A DNA stretch of 5,254 nucleotides from CAZGHF01 sp964525595. GTDB lineage: Bacteria > Patescibacteriota > Minisyncoccia > UBA6257 > GWB1-50-10. Below are positions 1 to 4,622 of the stretch, piece after piece. A program made the position numbers and the translations under genes. The notes under the pieces were generated by a model. It saw nothing but the letters and a program-made list of their open reading frames with translations, did not search any database and was not told the DNA's origin. The DNA lies in assembly GCA_964525595.1 (NCBI GenBank), contig CAZGHF010000024.1, positions 1 through 5,254 on the forward strand, written 5' to 3'. How positions within the stretch are numbered: position 1 is the first letter of the stretch; every line of letters starts with the position of its first letter.

Positions 1-597
1 TAATATCCCCGAGAGTATAATAACTGAATCTATTAAGTATTTAGCACCGAGAACAAGACCGACAATGCCAAGAATTACAAAAACAAAATCTTTTACGGCA
101 AATTTCGTATTAGTTGGATTTTTCTTCTTGGATAAAACGAAGGTTTCGCTTTTATGAAAAATTGCGTAGAGAACGTAAATGCCGAAAGCAACGAGAAGCA
201 AGAGCGATTCAAAAAAAACAATCTGGCTATCCCAAACTACACCCAAGAAGAGTGCTGTGCTTATTGCAAGAAGAGGTAAGTCAAGGTCAATCAAATTTTT
301 CGTAACCGAGAGACGCCGGCCAAAAACCGCAGCCAGACCAACGACGAGAAAGATGTTGGTAATGTTTGATCCTACTGCGTTTGCAACTACGATCTCGGTT
401 GCTCCTTTAAAAACTGCTGCGAGTGATGAGAAAAGTTCAGGGAAAGACGTGCCCAAACCCACAATCACGACACCCACAATAAAAGGAGAAAGTCCCGCCG
501 CCAGACCTATATTTTCAGCACCATCAAGCAGCCAGTCAGCGCCTTTCATAAGCACAACAAGAGAGACAACGAAAACGATAATCCAAAATACGAGCAT
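1..597 (-). CDS. CaCA-family Na+/Ca2+ exchanger, YrbG/NCX-like (C-terminal part beyond window)
   Basis: Reading the minus strand from ATG at 597 gives 199 codons without a stop to the window edge, so the 3' part is missing. Seen: hydrophobic segments throughout; an N-terminal KGADWLLDGAENIG segment (18-31); the alpha-1 repeat with GLGTSFPEL (47-55) and NAVGSNITNIF (73-83); a charged loop near 148-166; then a second GAKYLIDS segment (184-191) that begins the inverted second half. Known: in the archaeal exchanger NCX_Mj, T50, E54 and N81 line the ion site, and the same residues fall at the same numbers here, with G47 where NCX_Mj has A47. The protein should be an inner-membrane cation/Ca2+ antiporter of about 310-330 residues. 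An in-frame TAA lies shortly upstream of the ATG, so the start is bounded, but no clear Shine-Dalgarno sequence precedes it. A long plus-strand reading frame over 179-622 is a shadow. The exact ion pair is inferred. Confidence 0.92.
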   Translation of the reverse strand, partial: MLVFWIIVFVVSLVVLMKGADWLLDGAENIGLAAGLSPFIVGVVIVGLGTSFPELFSSLAAVFKGATEIVVANAVGSNITNIFLVVGLAAVFGRRLSVTKNLIDLDLPLLAISTALFLGVVWDSQIVFFESLLLLVAFGIYVLYAIFHKSETFVLSKKKNPTNTKFAVKDFVFVILGIVGLVLGAKYLIDSVIILSGIL

Positions 598-653
598 TTG
601 GTTTATTTTAGCATTTTTTTAATCAGGGTTGTACCGATAATAAATTGAATTGA

Positions 654-681
654 ATTATAAAAAGCGCCCAGTCGAGATCAA
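654..681 (-). promoter_or_regulatory. Possible sigma70-type promoter for the exchanger, nested in the upstream terminator
   Basis: On the minus strand TTGATC (681-676) is followed after 16 bases by a perfect TATAAT (659-654). Transcription would start near 647, giving a leader of about 50 bases before the ATG at 597. The -35 hexamer is exactly the six-base loop of the terminator hairpin and the T-tract runs into the -10 box. The -10 is strong and the -35 matches four of six positions, so this is a reasonable but untested call. Confidence 0.45.
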
Positions 682-694
682 TCGACTGGGCGCT
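659..694 (-). terminator. Intrinsic terminator of the small membrane-protein gene
   Basis: A perfect 13-bp inverted repeat (663-675 with 682-694, six-base loop) is rich in G+C at its base and, on the minus strand, runs into five Ts (663-659). It begins 39 bases after the stop codon of the gene at 734-967. On the plus strand the stem is followed by AAAAC, so it works only in the minus direction. Confidence 0.85.
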
Positions 695-733
695 AAAACT
701 AATGGCAGTTTTACAACCTGCCGGTTGATTACA

Positions 734-967
734 CTACTCCTTTCGCGGAATTACGGTAATCGCGGAAAAGAAACTCCCAACCGATACAACGATAAGCACC
801 GCCAGCACCCAGATAATCACATAAGCAATGTACGCCCAGCACCTTACCCGAAACCAGAAATACCGCGGCCAGGACATCTCGGCAACAGATTCTTCCGCCT
901 GCTCGACGGCATGATCAACGTCGCTCCAAAAGTCCGGACCGCTCCAGTACGAGTGCAACCAGCTCAT
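734..967 (-). CDS. Small tryptophan-rich single-span membrane protein, unknown function
   Basis: I do not recognise this 77-residue protein. Seen: an N-terminal part (1-42) with several acidic residues (D12, D16, D18, E22, E25, E26, E30) and tryptophans, then a single hydrophobic segment at about 44-70, and a short basic end (PRKE). Seven of 77 residues are tryptophan (3, 8, 14, 33, 38, 44, 53). The start is well supported: GGAGG at 978-974 lies six bases before the ATG. The stop is followed 39 bases later by a strong terminator, so the gene has its own 3' end. Its leader contains a terminator-like hairpin (1000-1022), suggesting attenuation or insulation from the tRNA unit upstream. It is probably a one-helix membrane protein; no homologue or role can be named. 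The plus-strand reading frame over 650-982 is antisense to it and lacks support. Confidence 0.75.
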   Translation of the reverse strand: MSWLHSYWSGPDFWSDVDHAVEQAEESVAEMSWPRYFWFRVRCWAYIAYVIIWVLAVLIVVSVGSFFSAITVIPRKE

Positions 968-973
968 AACAAT

Positions 974-978
974 CCTCC
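974..978 (-). promoter_or_regulatory. Strong Shine-Dalgarno site fixing the start of the small membrane protein
   Basis: GGAGG on the minus strand with a six-base spacer to the ATG at 967. It is the clearest ribosome-binding site in the window and the main reason to believe the short gene. Confidence 0.8.
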
Positions 979-999
979 GTAGAAGAAGTGATAAAGAAC

Positions 1000-1022
1000 A
1001 AAAAAGACCACATTGAGTGGCC
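1000..1022 (-). terminator. Terminator-like hairpin in the leader of the small membrane-protein gene
   Basis: On the minus strand GGCCAC (1022-1017) pairs with GTGGTC (1011-1006) around a five-base loop, including one G-U pair, and is followed directly by six Ts (1005-1000). Only 21 bases separate the T-run from the GGAGG of the next gene, too few for a promoter. It is therefore either a second terminator of the tRNA-Ser unit or an attenuator that transcription must pass to reach the small gene. The stem is short, so efficiency is uncertain. Confidence 0.5.
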
Positions 1023-1058
1023 CGTATTTGCGATCAATATTAGAATTTTTTTAAGCGC

Positions 1059-1089
1059 AAAAACCCACCACCCAACTTATGGATGGAGG
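1059..1089 (-). terminator. Probable terminator of the tRNA-Ser transcription unit
   Basis: On the minus strand CCTCCATCC (1089-1081) faces GGGTGGTGG (1073-1065) across a seven-base loop: eight of nine positions pair, one as G-U, with one T-T mismatch. One G then five Ts (1063-1059) follow. It lies downstream of the tRNA and its structured trailer and upstream of the small gene. Confidence 0.5.
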
Positions 1090-1206
1090 TGCCGGTGAAA
1101 AATTAATTTTGTTTTTCTTTATCATAGATTTATAATAAAACCTTTTTAATTTTAAAAGCAAATAACAAAATTTATAGTGACCTCTCTAGTCATAAAGACA
1201 TGCTTT
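1090..1206. other. AT-rich non-coding spacer
   Basis: No gene is supported here. The stretch is A+T-rich apart from a small repeat TGAC/GTCA (1178-1181 with 1189-1192) and a weak A/T stem near 1143-1157. A TATAAA on the minus strand (1134-1129) could serve as a -10 box for the small gene downstream, but no convincing -35 box accompanies it. Confidence 0.4.
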
Positions 1207-1323
1207 CTTCCACTTTGTGCGGAAGGAGAGGGATTCTTCCCTCTCGGTCTAAATCTTTGATTTAGCCACCGAGAGCAATCCGCCAAAGCCTTAGGCGTCG
1301 GCGGAGAACCCATAATCGCTCTC
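1207..1323 (-). ncRNA. Highly structured tRNA trailer or candidate small RNA
   Basis: No protein is supported. The stretch is almost fully covered by inverted repeats: 1207-1213 with 1219-1225 (7 bp, one G-U); GAGAGGGA at 1226-1233 with 1238-1245 (8 bp, four-base loop); 1241-1255 with 1259-1275 (15 bp with a two-base bulge); TCCGCC at 1279-1284 with 1300-1305, enclosing GCC/GGC; and an outer stem 1271-1279 with 1315-1323 (9 bp, one G-U). The 15-bp hairpin shares bases with the second stem (1241-1245) and with the outer stem (1271-1275), so the two layouts exclude each other. The outer stem ends next to the extended tRNA helix. It could be a structured RNA processed from the tRNA precursor, or a cluster of intergenic palindromic repeats. 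It matches no RNA family that I recognise. Confidence 0.4.
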
Positions 1324-1435
1324 TCCCGCATAAAGCGGTGGGAGTGAGATTCGAACTCACGGTACGGTTTCCCGTACACTTGCTCTCCAAGCAAGCGCCT
1401 TAAACCACTCAGCCATCCCACCGCCTTATGCGGGA
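1324..1435 (-). repeat. Inverted repeat extending the tRNA-Ser acceptor stem by 13 bp
   Basis: The bases flanking the tRNA pair with each other: 1423-1435 with 1324-1336, 13 consecutive pairs including one G-U on the minus strand (1425/1334). They continue directly from the seven-pair acceptor stem, giving a helix of 20 pairs. The discriminator base G (1336) is the first paired base. The repeat lies inside the predicted transcript. Confidence 0.8.
1336..1422 (-). tRNA. tRNA-Ser (anticodon GGA)
   Basis: The 87-base cloverleaf reads on the minus strand: acceptor GGTGGGA/TCCCACC, D arm beginning GCTGAGTGG, anticodon stem CTTGC/GCAAG with loop TTGGAGA (anticodon GGA at 1388-1386, reading UCC and UCU), a long variable arm with stem GTACGG/CCGTAC and GAAA loop, and T arm GTGAG TTCGAAT CTCAC. 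The long variable arm is the hallmark of a class II serine tRNA. CCA is not encoded: the discriminator G is followed by CTT, so the end must be added by tRNA nucleotidyltransferase. The gene lies 71 bases after the UMP kinase stop and appears to have its own promoter. A minus-strand reading frame across 1152-1421 merely translates the tRNA. Confidence 0.97.
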
Positions 1436-1438
1436 TTG

Positions 1439-1487
1439 CGATTTGTTGCTAAAAATTCTACGTAAGTTTGGATTTTTAGACAAATCG
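1439..1487. repeat. Long imperfect palindrome covering the tRNA-Ser promoter
   Basis: CGATTTGT (1439-1446) pairs with ACAAATCG (1480-1487) and CTAAAAAT (1449-1456) with ATTTTTAG (1472-1479): 16 perfect pairs, a two-base bulge (1447-1448) and a 15-base loop. No T-run follows on the minus strand, so it is a poor terminator for the kinase gene. Its arms overlap both promoter hexamers of the tRNA, making an operator or an RNA hairpin in kinase read-through transcripts possible. Confidence 0.7.
1455..1483 (-). promoter_or_regulatory. Probable sigma70-type promoter of tRNA-Ser
   Basis: Minus-strand TTGTCT (1483-1478) and TAGAAT (1460-1455) are separated by an optimal 17 bases; they match four and five of six consensus positions. 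Transcription would start near 1448, about 26 bases before the mature tRNA, so the 13-base upstream arm of the extended helix would be inside the precursor. Confidence 0.55.
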
Positions 1488-1493
1488 GGAACC

Positions 1494-2186
1494 TCACCTA
1501 ATTATTGTGCCTTTGAACTTCTCACTATTCAATAGCGCTTCCAAATTCTTTAAATTTTTGCCGGCCAAAATAATTGATGTAAGCTTATTCTTCTCCGCAA
1601 ACCGGGCGGCAACCGGGTCAACCGGCGCATGAGAGCTCGGCTTCCATTTTGAAGGAATTAGTTTCCGATAATCAGCCCAGGTAATCTCGGGGATATGCTT
1701 CGCACTTTTGTAACGAACATTGTCTTTGGTGTAGACTCCATCCGGCTTCCCCGCAATAATAAACCTTTCCGCGCCGAGTTCGCGGGCAATCACCGCCGCC
1801 ACATAATCGGTTGACCAGCCCGGTCGCCAGCCGGAAGCAATGGTTACGGGAAAACGCAAATTTCTTTTAATCTTCTGCCAATTGTCAATTACCACTGGGT
1901 CGGCTATGTTTCGAAAAATGGTTCTTAGAAGATGGGCGTTTGAACGCGTTGCATGAATTCCAAGCCAATCTTTGTCTTCATTTTTCACCGCCGTAATTTT
2001 CGCCGCCGCCCCGACGTACATTCGGCTCAGGCGACCGCCGCCGACCACAATTACGAATTTCTTTCCTTTCCTCACGTTTTGTAAAACGAATAAACGAAGT
2101 TTTTTTAAAAAAATCCAATCTATCTGATCGGGGAAAATAATGGAACCGCCAAGAGCGAGAATAATTGTTTTATTCGTAGACTTCAT
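1494..2186 (-). CDS. pyrH: UMP kinase, archaeal type (amino acid kinase fold)
   Basis: A 230-residue cytoplasmic kinase that should convert UMP and ATP to UDP and ADP in pyrimidine nucleotide synthesis. Seen: LGGS (12-15), VVGGGRLSR (47-55), GIHATRSNA (76-84), SGWRPGWSTD (118-127), PDGVYTKD (148-155), PVDPVAARFA (188-197) and a C-terminal GTII. Known: this order and spacing resembles archaeal UMP kinases such as that of Pyrococcus, with the GGS/GGG phosphate loops, an ATR-NA segment and a short length; the lysine-rich start of usual bacterial PyrH is absent. The isopentenyl phosphate kinase and glutamate 5-kinase relatives fit less well. The gene starts five bases after the phosphatidyltransferase stop, without a clear Shine-Dalgarno sequence, and is probably co-transcribed with it. 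It ends with TGA and no obvious terminator before the tRNA promoter. Confidence 0.85.
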   Translation of the reverse strand: MKSTNKTIILALGGSIIFPDQIDWIFLKKLRLFVLQNVRKGKKFVIVVGGGRLSRMYVGAAAKITAVKNEDKDWLGIHATRSNAHLLRTIFRNIADPVVIDNWQKIKRNLRFPVTIASGWRPGWSTDYVAAVIARELGAERFIIAGKPDGVYTKDNVRYKSAKHIPEITWADYRKLIPSKWKPSSHAPVDPVAARFAEKNKLTSIILAGKNLKNLEALLNSEKFKGTIIR

Positions 2187-2191
2187 ACAGG

Positions 2192-2773
2192 TTATTTATA
2201 TAGGAAAGCGGCAAGAAATGTAAACAAGAGCGAAATGTAGAGCATTATCTCGGAAAAATTTATCCATTCCGGAAATGAAAAAAGAAGACCGATAAAAAGG
2301 ATTATAAATGCCGTAAATTGAATGAAAGTTTTTATGGAGCCCGCCCAGTTACTGCCGGGATTATGCCTTAACTTCTTTATTGCGTAATACGCCATAATGG
2401 CATGAAAAATCTCAAGGGCAATAATATAAAAAATTAAAAACCAGCCAAAAAGTTTCGGGATAACAGTAAGGACCACCACGCCGATGAGTCCCTTATCAGC
2501 AACCGGGTCAAGAATTTTCCCAAAATCCGTCACCCGATCCCTGGTTCTCGCCATCGCCCCGTCAATTGCGTCCGTGAGCGCCGACAAGAAAAATACAACA
2601 AGTCCCCACCCAAATGATTCAACATACAGAAAATAAAAAACAACCGGCCAGGACAAAACCCTCAGCCAGCTTACTTGGTTGGGGGTGATGTTCCGGGGAA
2701 TAAACTTCAATAATGTCCCGGCCAAAAACGGGTCCGAGTATTTCCGCCAAAACATTCCGTCGCCGGAGTTCAT
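2192..2773 (-). CDS. CDP-alcohol phosphatidyltransferase, PgsA-like
   Basis: A 193-residue integral membrane enzyme that should transfer a phosphatidyl group from CDP-diacylglycerol to an alcohol, most likely glycerol 3-phosphate in phosphatidylglycerol synthesis. Seen: the complete family motif D-x2-DG-x2-AR-x8-G-x3-D-x3-D, with D68, D71, G72, A75, R76, G85, D89 and D93; an amphipathic N-terminal part with ITPNQVSWLRVL (29-40); and about six hydrophobic segments (near 38-52, 55-67, 96-108, 110-128, 147-165 and 174-191). The length fits PgsA. The ATG overlaps the htpX stop by four bases (ATGA), indicating translational coupling, with AGAAGA just upstream. M7 is an alternative start. The motif shows the reaction class clearly; the acceptor alcohol is inferred, and cardiolipin or inositol-type enzymes cannot be excluded. 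Confidence 0.88.
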   Translation of the reverse strand: MNSGDGMFWRKYSDPFLAGTLLKFIPRNITPNQVSWLRVLSWPVVFYFLYVESFGWGLVVFFLSALTDAIDGAMARTRDRVTDFGKILDPVADKGLIGVVVLTVIPKLFGWFLIFYIIALEIFHAIMAYYAIKKLRHNPGSNWAGSIKTFIQFTAFIILFIGLLFSFPEWINFSEIMLYISLLFTFLAAFLYK

Positions 2774-3551
2774 TCTTCTGATCTTCTTAATTTTGCGACT
2801 CTGTCCTCAACCGGCGGGTGAGTCATGAAAAGTTTATGAAACCACGGGACCTTTTTTGTCGGCCCATGAGTGAAGGGGTCATCAAACCAAAGATGGGCAT
2901 TTGAGTTTGCAGCGCCAGGCAAAGGTGTCGGGTCTTTTGATATTTTCGTGAGGGCACTAGCCAGTCCTTCGGGATAACGTGTTAAAAGCGCACCGGAGGC
3001 ATCAGCCAAAAATTCGCGCTTACGGGAGATTGTAAGCTGGATAAGGGCGGCAGAAATTGGAGCAAGAATTGAAAGAGCAATACCGATTAAAATCATAACG
3101 CCGCCTCCTCTTGACCGTCTGTTTCCTCCAAAACTTCGCCAGAACATCGAGCGCAAAAAAATATCGGAGAGAATGGCAATAAATCCTACTAAAATCACTG
3201 CTACAGTCGAGACAAGCATGTCACGGTTGCTGATGTGAGCTAACTCGTGAGCAATCACCCCTTCAAGTTCTGACCGGTCAAGCCGATCTAAAAGTCCCCG
3301 CGTCACAGCCACAATGGCATACACNNNNNNNNNNCCGGACGGGCTTTAGTCATCCGAAGAACAACTTTGTCCGAATACCAATAGCTTATGATACTCATAA
3401 GGGACGAAAAAATGACGGCGAACCATAAAATTAAGACATTCCCGTAGACCTGCGAGAAAATCCACCCCAAACTGATAACTACAATAAAAAATAACGTGAA
3501 CAAAACCCACGTCTTCCTAATATTAGAAGATTTATTAGCGTACAAATTCAC
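2770..3551 (-). CDS. htpX: HtpX-like M48 zinc metalloprotease, split by an assembly gap
   Basis: An inner-membrane protease that degrades damaged membrane proteins. The N-terminal piece (from GTG at 3551) shows NKSSNIRKTW, two membrane segments (about 14-33 and 37-56) and SYWYSDKVVLRM. The C-terminal piece (from 3324 down) shows VAVTRGLL, the zinc motif HELAH, a further long hydrophobic region, the third ligand in REFLADA, and FMTHPPVEDRVAKL at the end. Between them lie ten Ns. Known: in E. coli HtpX about 45 residues, including the NAFATG segment, separate these landmarks; they are missing here, and the two pieces sit in different frames across the gap. This is one gene with unsequenced bases, not two genes; the GTG at 3324 is an internal valine codon. 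The start shares one base with the lemA stop (TAGTG). LemA-HtpX pairs are common in bacteria. Confidence 0.9.
3325..3334. other. Assembly gap (10 Ns) inside htpX
   Basis: Ten undetermined bases. From family spacing the real missing stretch should be roughly 120-150 bases, so the ten Ns look like a placeholder for a scaffold join and not a measured length. Confidence 0.9.
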
Positions 3552-4105
3552 TAAAATCTTACCTTTACCGGTTCTTTCTCAAGTTCCTCTTTAGTTTCAA
3601 AAAACCCCTGCTTTTTGAAACTAAAGAGACGAGCAATAATGTTCGGAGGGAACGACTCAACTTTGGTATTCAAATCACGCACCTGACTGTTATAAAATCT
3701 CCGTGCCGCCTGGATTTTGTTCTCGGTGTCTGCCAGCTCCCGCTGCAAATCCAGAAAGTTTGCGTTTGCTTTAAGGTCGGGATAATTTTCCGAAAGAGCA
3801 AAAAGAGTTTTCAAGGTATTAGTGAGCATATTCTCAGCACCGGCCTTTTCGTGTAAACCTTCAGCTTTCATTGCTTTTGTCCGTGCTTCTGTTACTTTTT
3901 CTAAAGTTCCACGTTCGTGCTTTACATAACCCTTAACAGTTTCTACCACATTCGGAATCAAATCGTAACGGCGCTTCAACTGCACTTCAATGTCGGAGAA
4001 TGCCTCTCTCGCTCGGTACCGCAATCGCACAAAACTATTAAAAACAAAAATCGCCCAGAGAACTAGGATTCCGACAACTATGAGAATAATGGTTGTTACG
4101 CTCAT
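3551..4105 (-). CDS. lemA: LemA family membrane protein
   Basis: A 184-residue protein of the usual LemA length. Seen: a short outside N-terminus, one membrane helix (about 5-23), then a long helical domain with the family signatures RRYDLIPNVVETVKGY (45-60), ENYPDLKANANF (106-117) and RRFYNSQVRDLNTKVESFP (135-153), followed by NIIARLF. Known: LemA proteins are single-span with a helical-bundle domain and are often encoded next to HtpX-type proteases; their biochemical role is not established, and a partnership with the protease is inferred from the neighbourhood. The stop overlaps the htpX start by one base. No Shine-Dalgarno sequence precedes the ATG; a perfect -10 box lies eight bases before it, so the main transcript may be leaderless, in addition to any read-through from the 3D-domain gene 26 bases upstream. 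Confidence 0.95.
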   Translation of the reverse strand: MSVTTIILIVVGILVLWAIFVFNSFVRLRYRAREAFSDIEVQLKRRYDLIPNVVETVKGYVKHERGTLEKVTEARTKAMKAEGLHEKAGAENMLTNTLKTLFALSENYPDLKANANFLDLQRELADTENKIQAARRFYNSQVRDLNTKVESFPPNIIARLFSFKKQGFFETKEELEKEPVKVRF

Positions 4106-4113
4106 GTTTCTAA

Positions 4114-4119
4114 ATTATA
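4114..4119 (-). promoter_or_regulatory. -10 box of a probable lemA promoter
   Basis: A perfect TATAAT on the minus strand ends eight bases before the lemA ATG, so transcription would begin about two bases upstream of the start codon. The -35 region is poor: TTAACT at 14 bases and TTTTTA at 17 bases are the best candidates, both within the end of the previous gene. Confidence 0.5.
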
Positions 4120-4131
4120 CAATAAAATGTT

Positions 4132-4620
4132 TTAGTTAAAAACCAGTACCTCTACTTCGCGAGTAATGCCAAACTTCTTCGCCTCTGCCTTTGAGGGATA
4201 CCAGACGTCAACCCAATTACAGCTGTACCGGGAATTCTTTCTGTCTTCAACCGTAAAAACCTTGTCGCCGAAAAGTTCGGGAATCTGAACCTTGGTCCCG
4301 AAGGGCAAACAATTGTTGGCCAGGACTCCATCTCTTGTTTCAGTGCCATATGCGGTAACATGCGGCGTTTCATCAGTCTCATCCGGACTTGAAGAATAAG
4401 CGGTCAATATCATTTCCGCCATTCGGTAAGACGGTCTGTCATCGGCAACCACAGTTGAGGGTATTAACCCTCTTATAGGAGTAATAATGCCGATAGTAAC
4501 AAGAATAAGCGAGACACAGCTCGCAATTACCTTTTTCCTTATAATTTCTTTTGCTCTAAAAAAAAGAGCCCGTTTCATAGGCTTGTCCCGCAACTGTACC
4601 AGTTTCTCCTTAAAAGTCAA
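4132..4620 (-). CDS. Membrane-anchored 3D-domain (double-psi beta-barrel) envelope protein
   Basis: A 162-residue protein. Seen: a basic N-terminus, one hydrophobic segment (about 31-53) acting as signal anchor or signal peptide, and a C-terminal domain from about 70 with LTAYSSSPDETDETP (72-86), RDGVLANNCLPFGTKVQIP (96-114), GDKVFTVEDR (118-127) and WVDVWYPSKAEAKKFG (136-151). Known: this is the layout of the 3D domain, named for conserved aspartates and related to the MltA lytic transglycosylase barrel; D126 and D138 fit two of them, while the usual AVD aspartate appears as asparagine in LANN. Cysteines 104 and 134 could form a disulfide outside the cell. A role in peptidoglycan cleavage or binding is inferred. 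The start is uncertain: TTG at 4620, TTG at 4593 (AAGGAG 12 bases upstream) or ATG at 4578, which keeps the membrane segment. Confidence 0.8.
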   Translation of the reverse strand: MTFKEKLVQLRDKPMKRALFFRAKEIIRKKVIASCVSLILVTIGIITPIRGLIPSTVVADDRPSYRMAEMILTAYSSSPDETDETPHVTAYGTETRDGVLANNCLPFGTKVQIPELFGDKVFTVEDRKNSRYSCNWVDVWYPSKAEAKKFGITREVEVLVFN

Positions 4621-4622
4621 TC

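Noticed and set aside
114..305. Plus-strand reading frame of 63 codons
   Set aside because: Arginine/lysine-rich shadow opposite the exchanger gene.
179..622. Plus-strand reading frame of 147 codons
   Set aside because: The minus strand of the same region translates into a clear CaCA exchanger with conserved motifs; the plus-strand peptide is threonine/lysine-rich and antisense to it.
650..982. Plus-strand reading frame of 110 codons
   Set aside because: It starts in the terminator hairpin and runs antisense to the small membrane-protein gene, which has a strong ribosome-binding site and terminator.
1079..1135. Plus-strand 18-codon frame starting ATGGATGGAGG
   Set aside because: Too short, no ribosome-binding site, and it overlaps the stem of a minus-strand terminator.
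1207..1323. Hairpin cluster as a CRISPR array or a known RNA such as SRP RNA or tmRNA
   Set aside because: There are no direct repeats with regular spacers, and I could not find the conserved SRP loop or a tmRNA acceptor and tag frame.
1152..1421. Minus-strand reading frame of 89 codons
   Set aside because: Its first third is the tRNA-Ser sequence and the rest is the hairpin region; no ribosome-binding site or protein-like composition.
1439..1487. Palindrome as a terminator of the UMP kinase gene
   Set aside because: No T-run follows the stem on the minus strand; CAATCCCG follows instead.
2770..3324. HtpX C-terminal part as a separate gene starting at GTG 3324
   Set aside because: The GTG encodes an internal valine beside the N gap; the N-terminal half of the same protein lies just upstream.
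4152..4382. Second minus-strand frame within the 3D-domain gene
   Set aside because: Out-of-frame shadow of the 3D-domain coding region, with no motifs.
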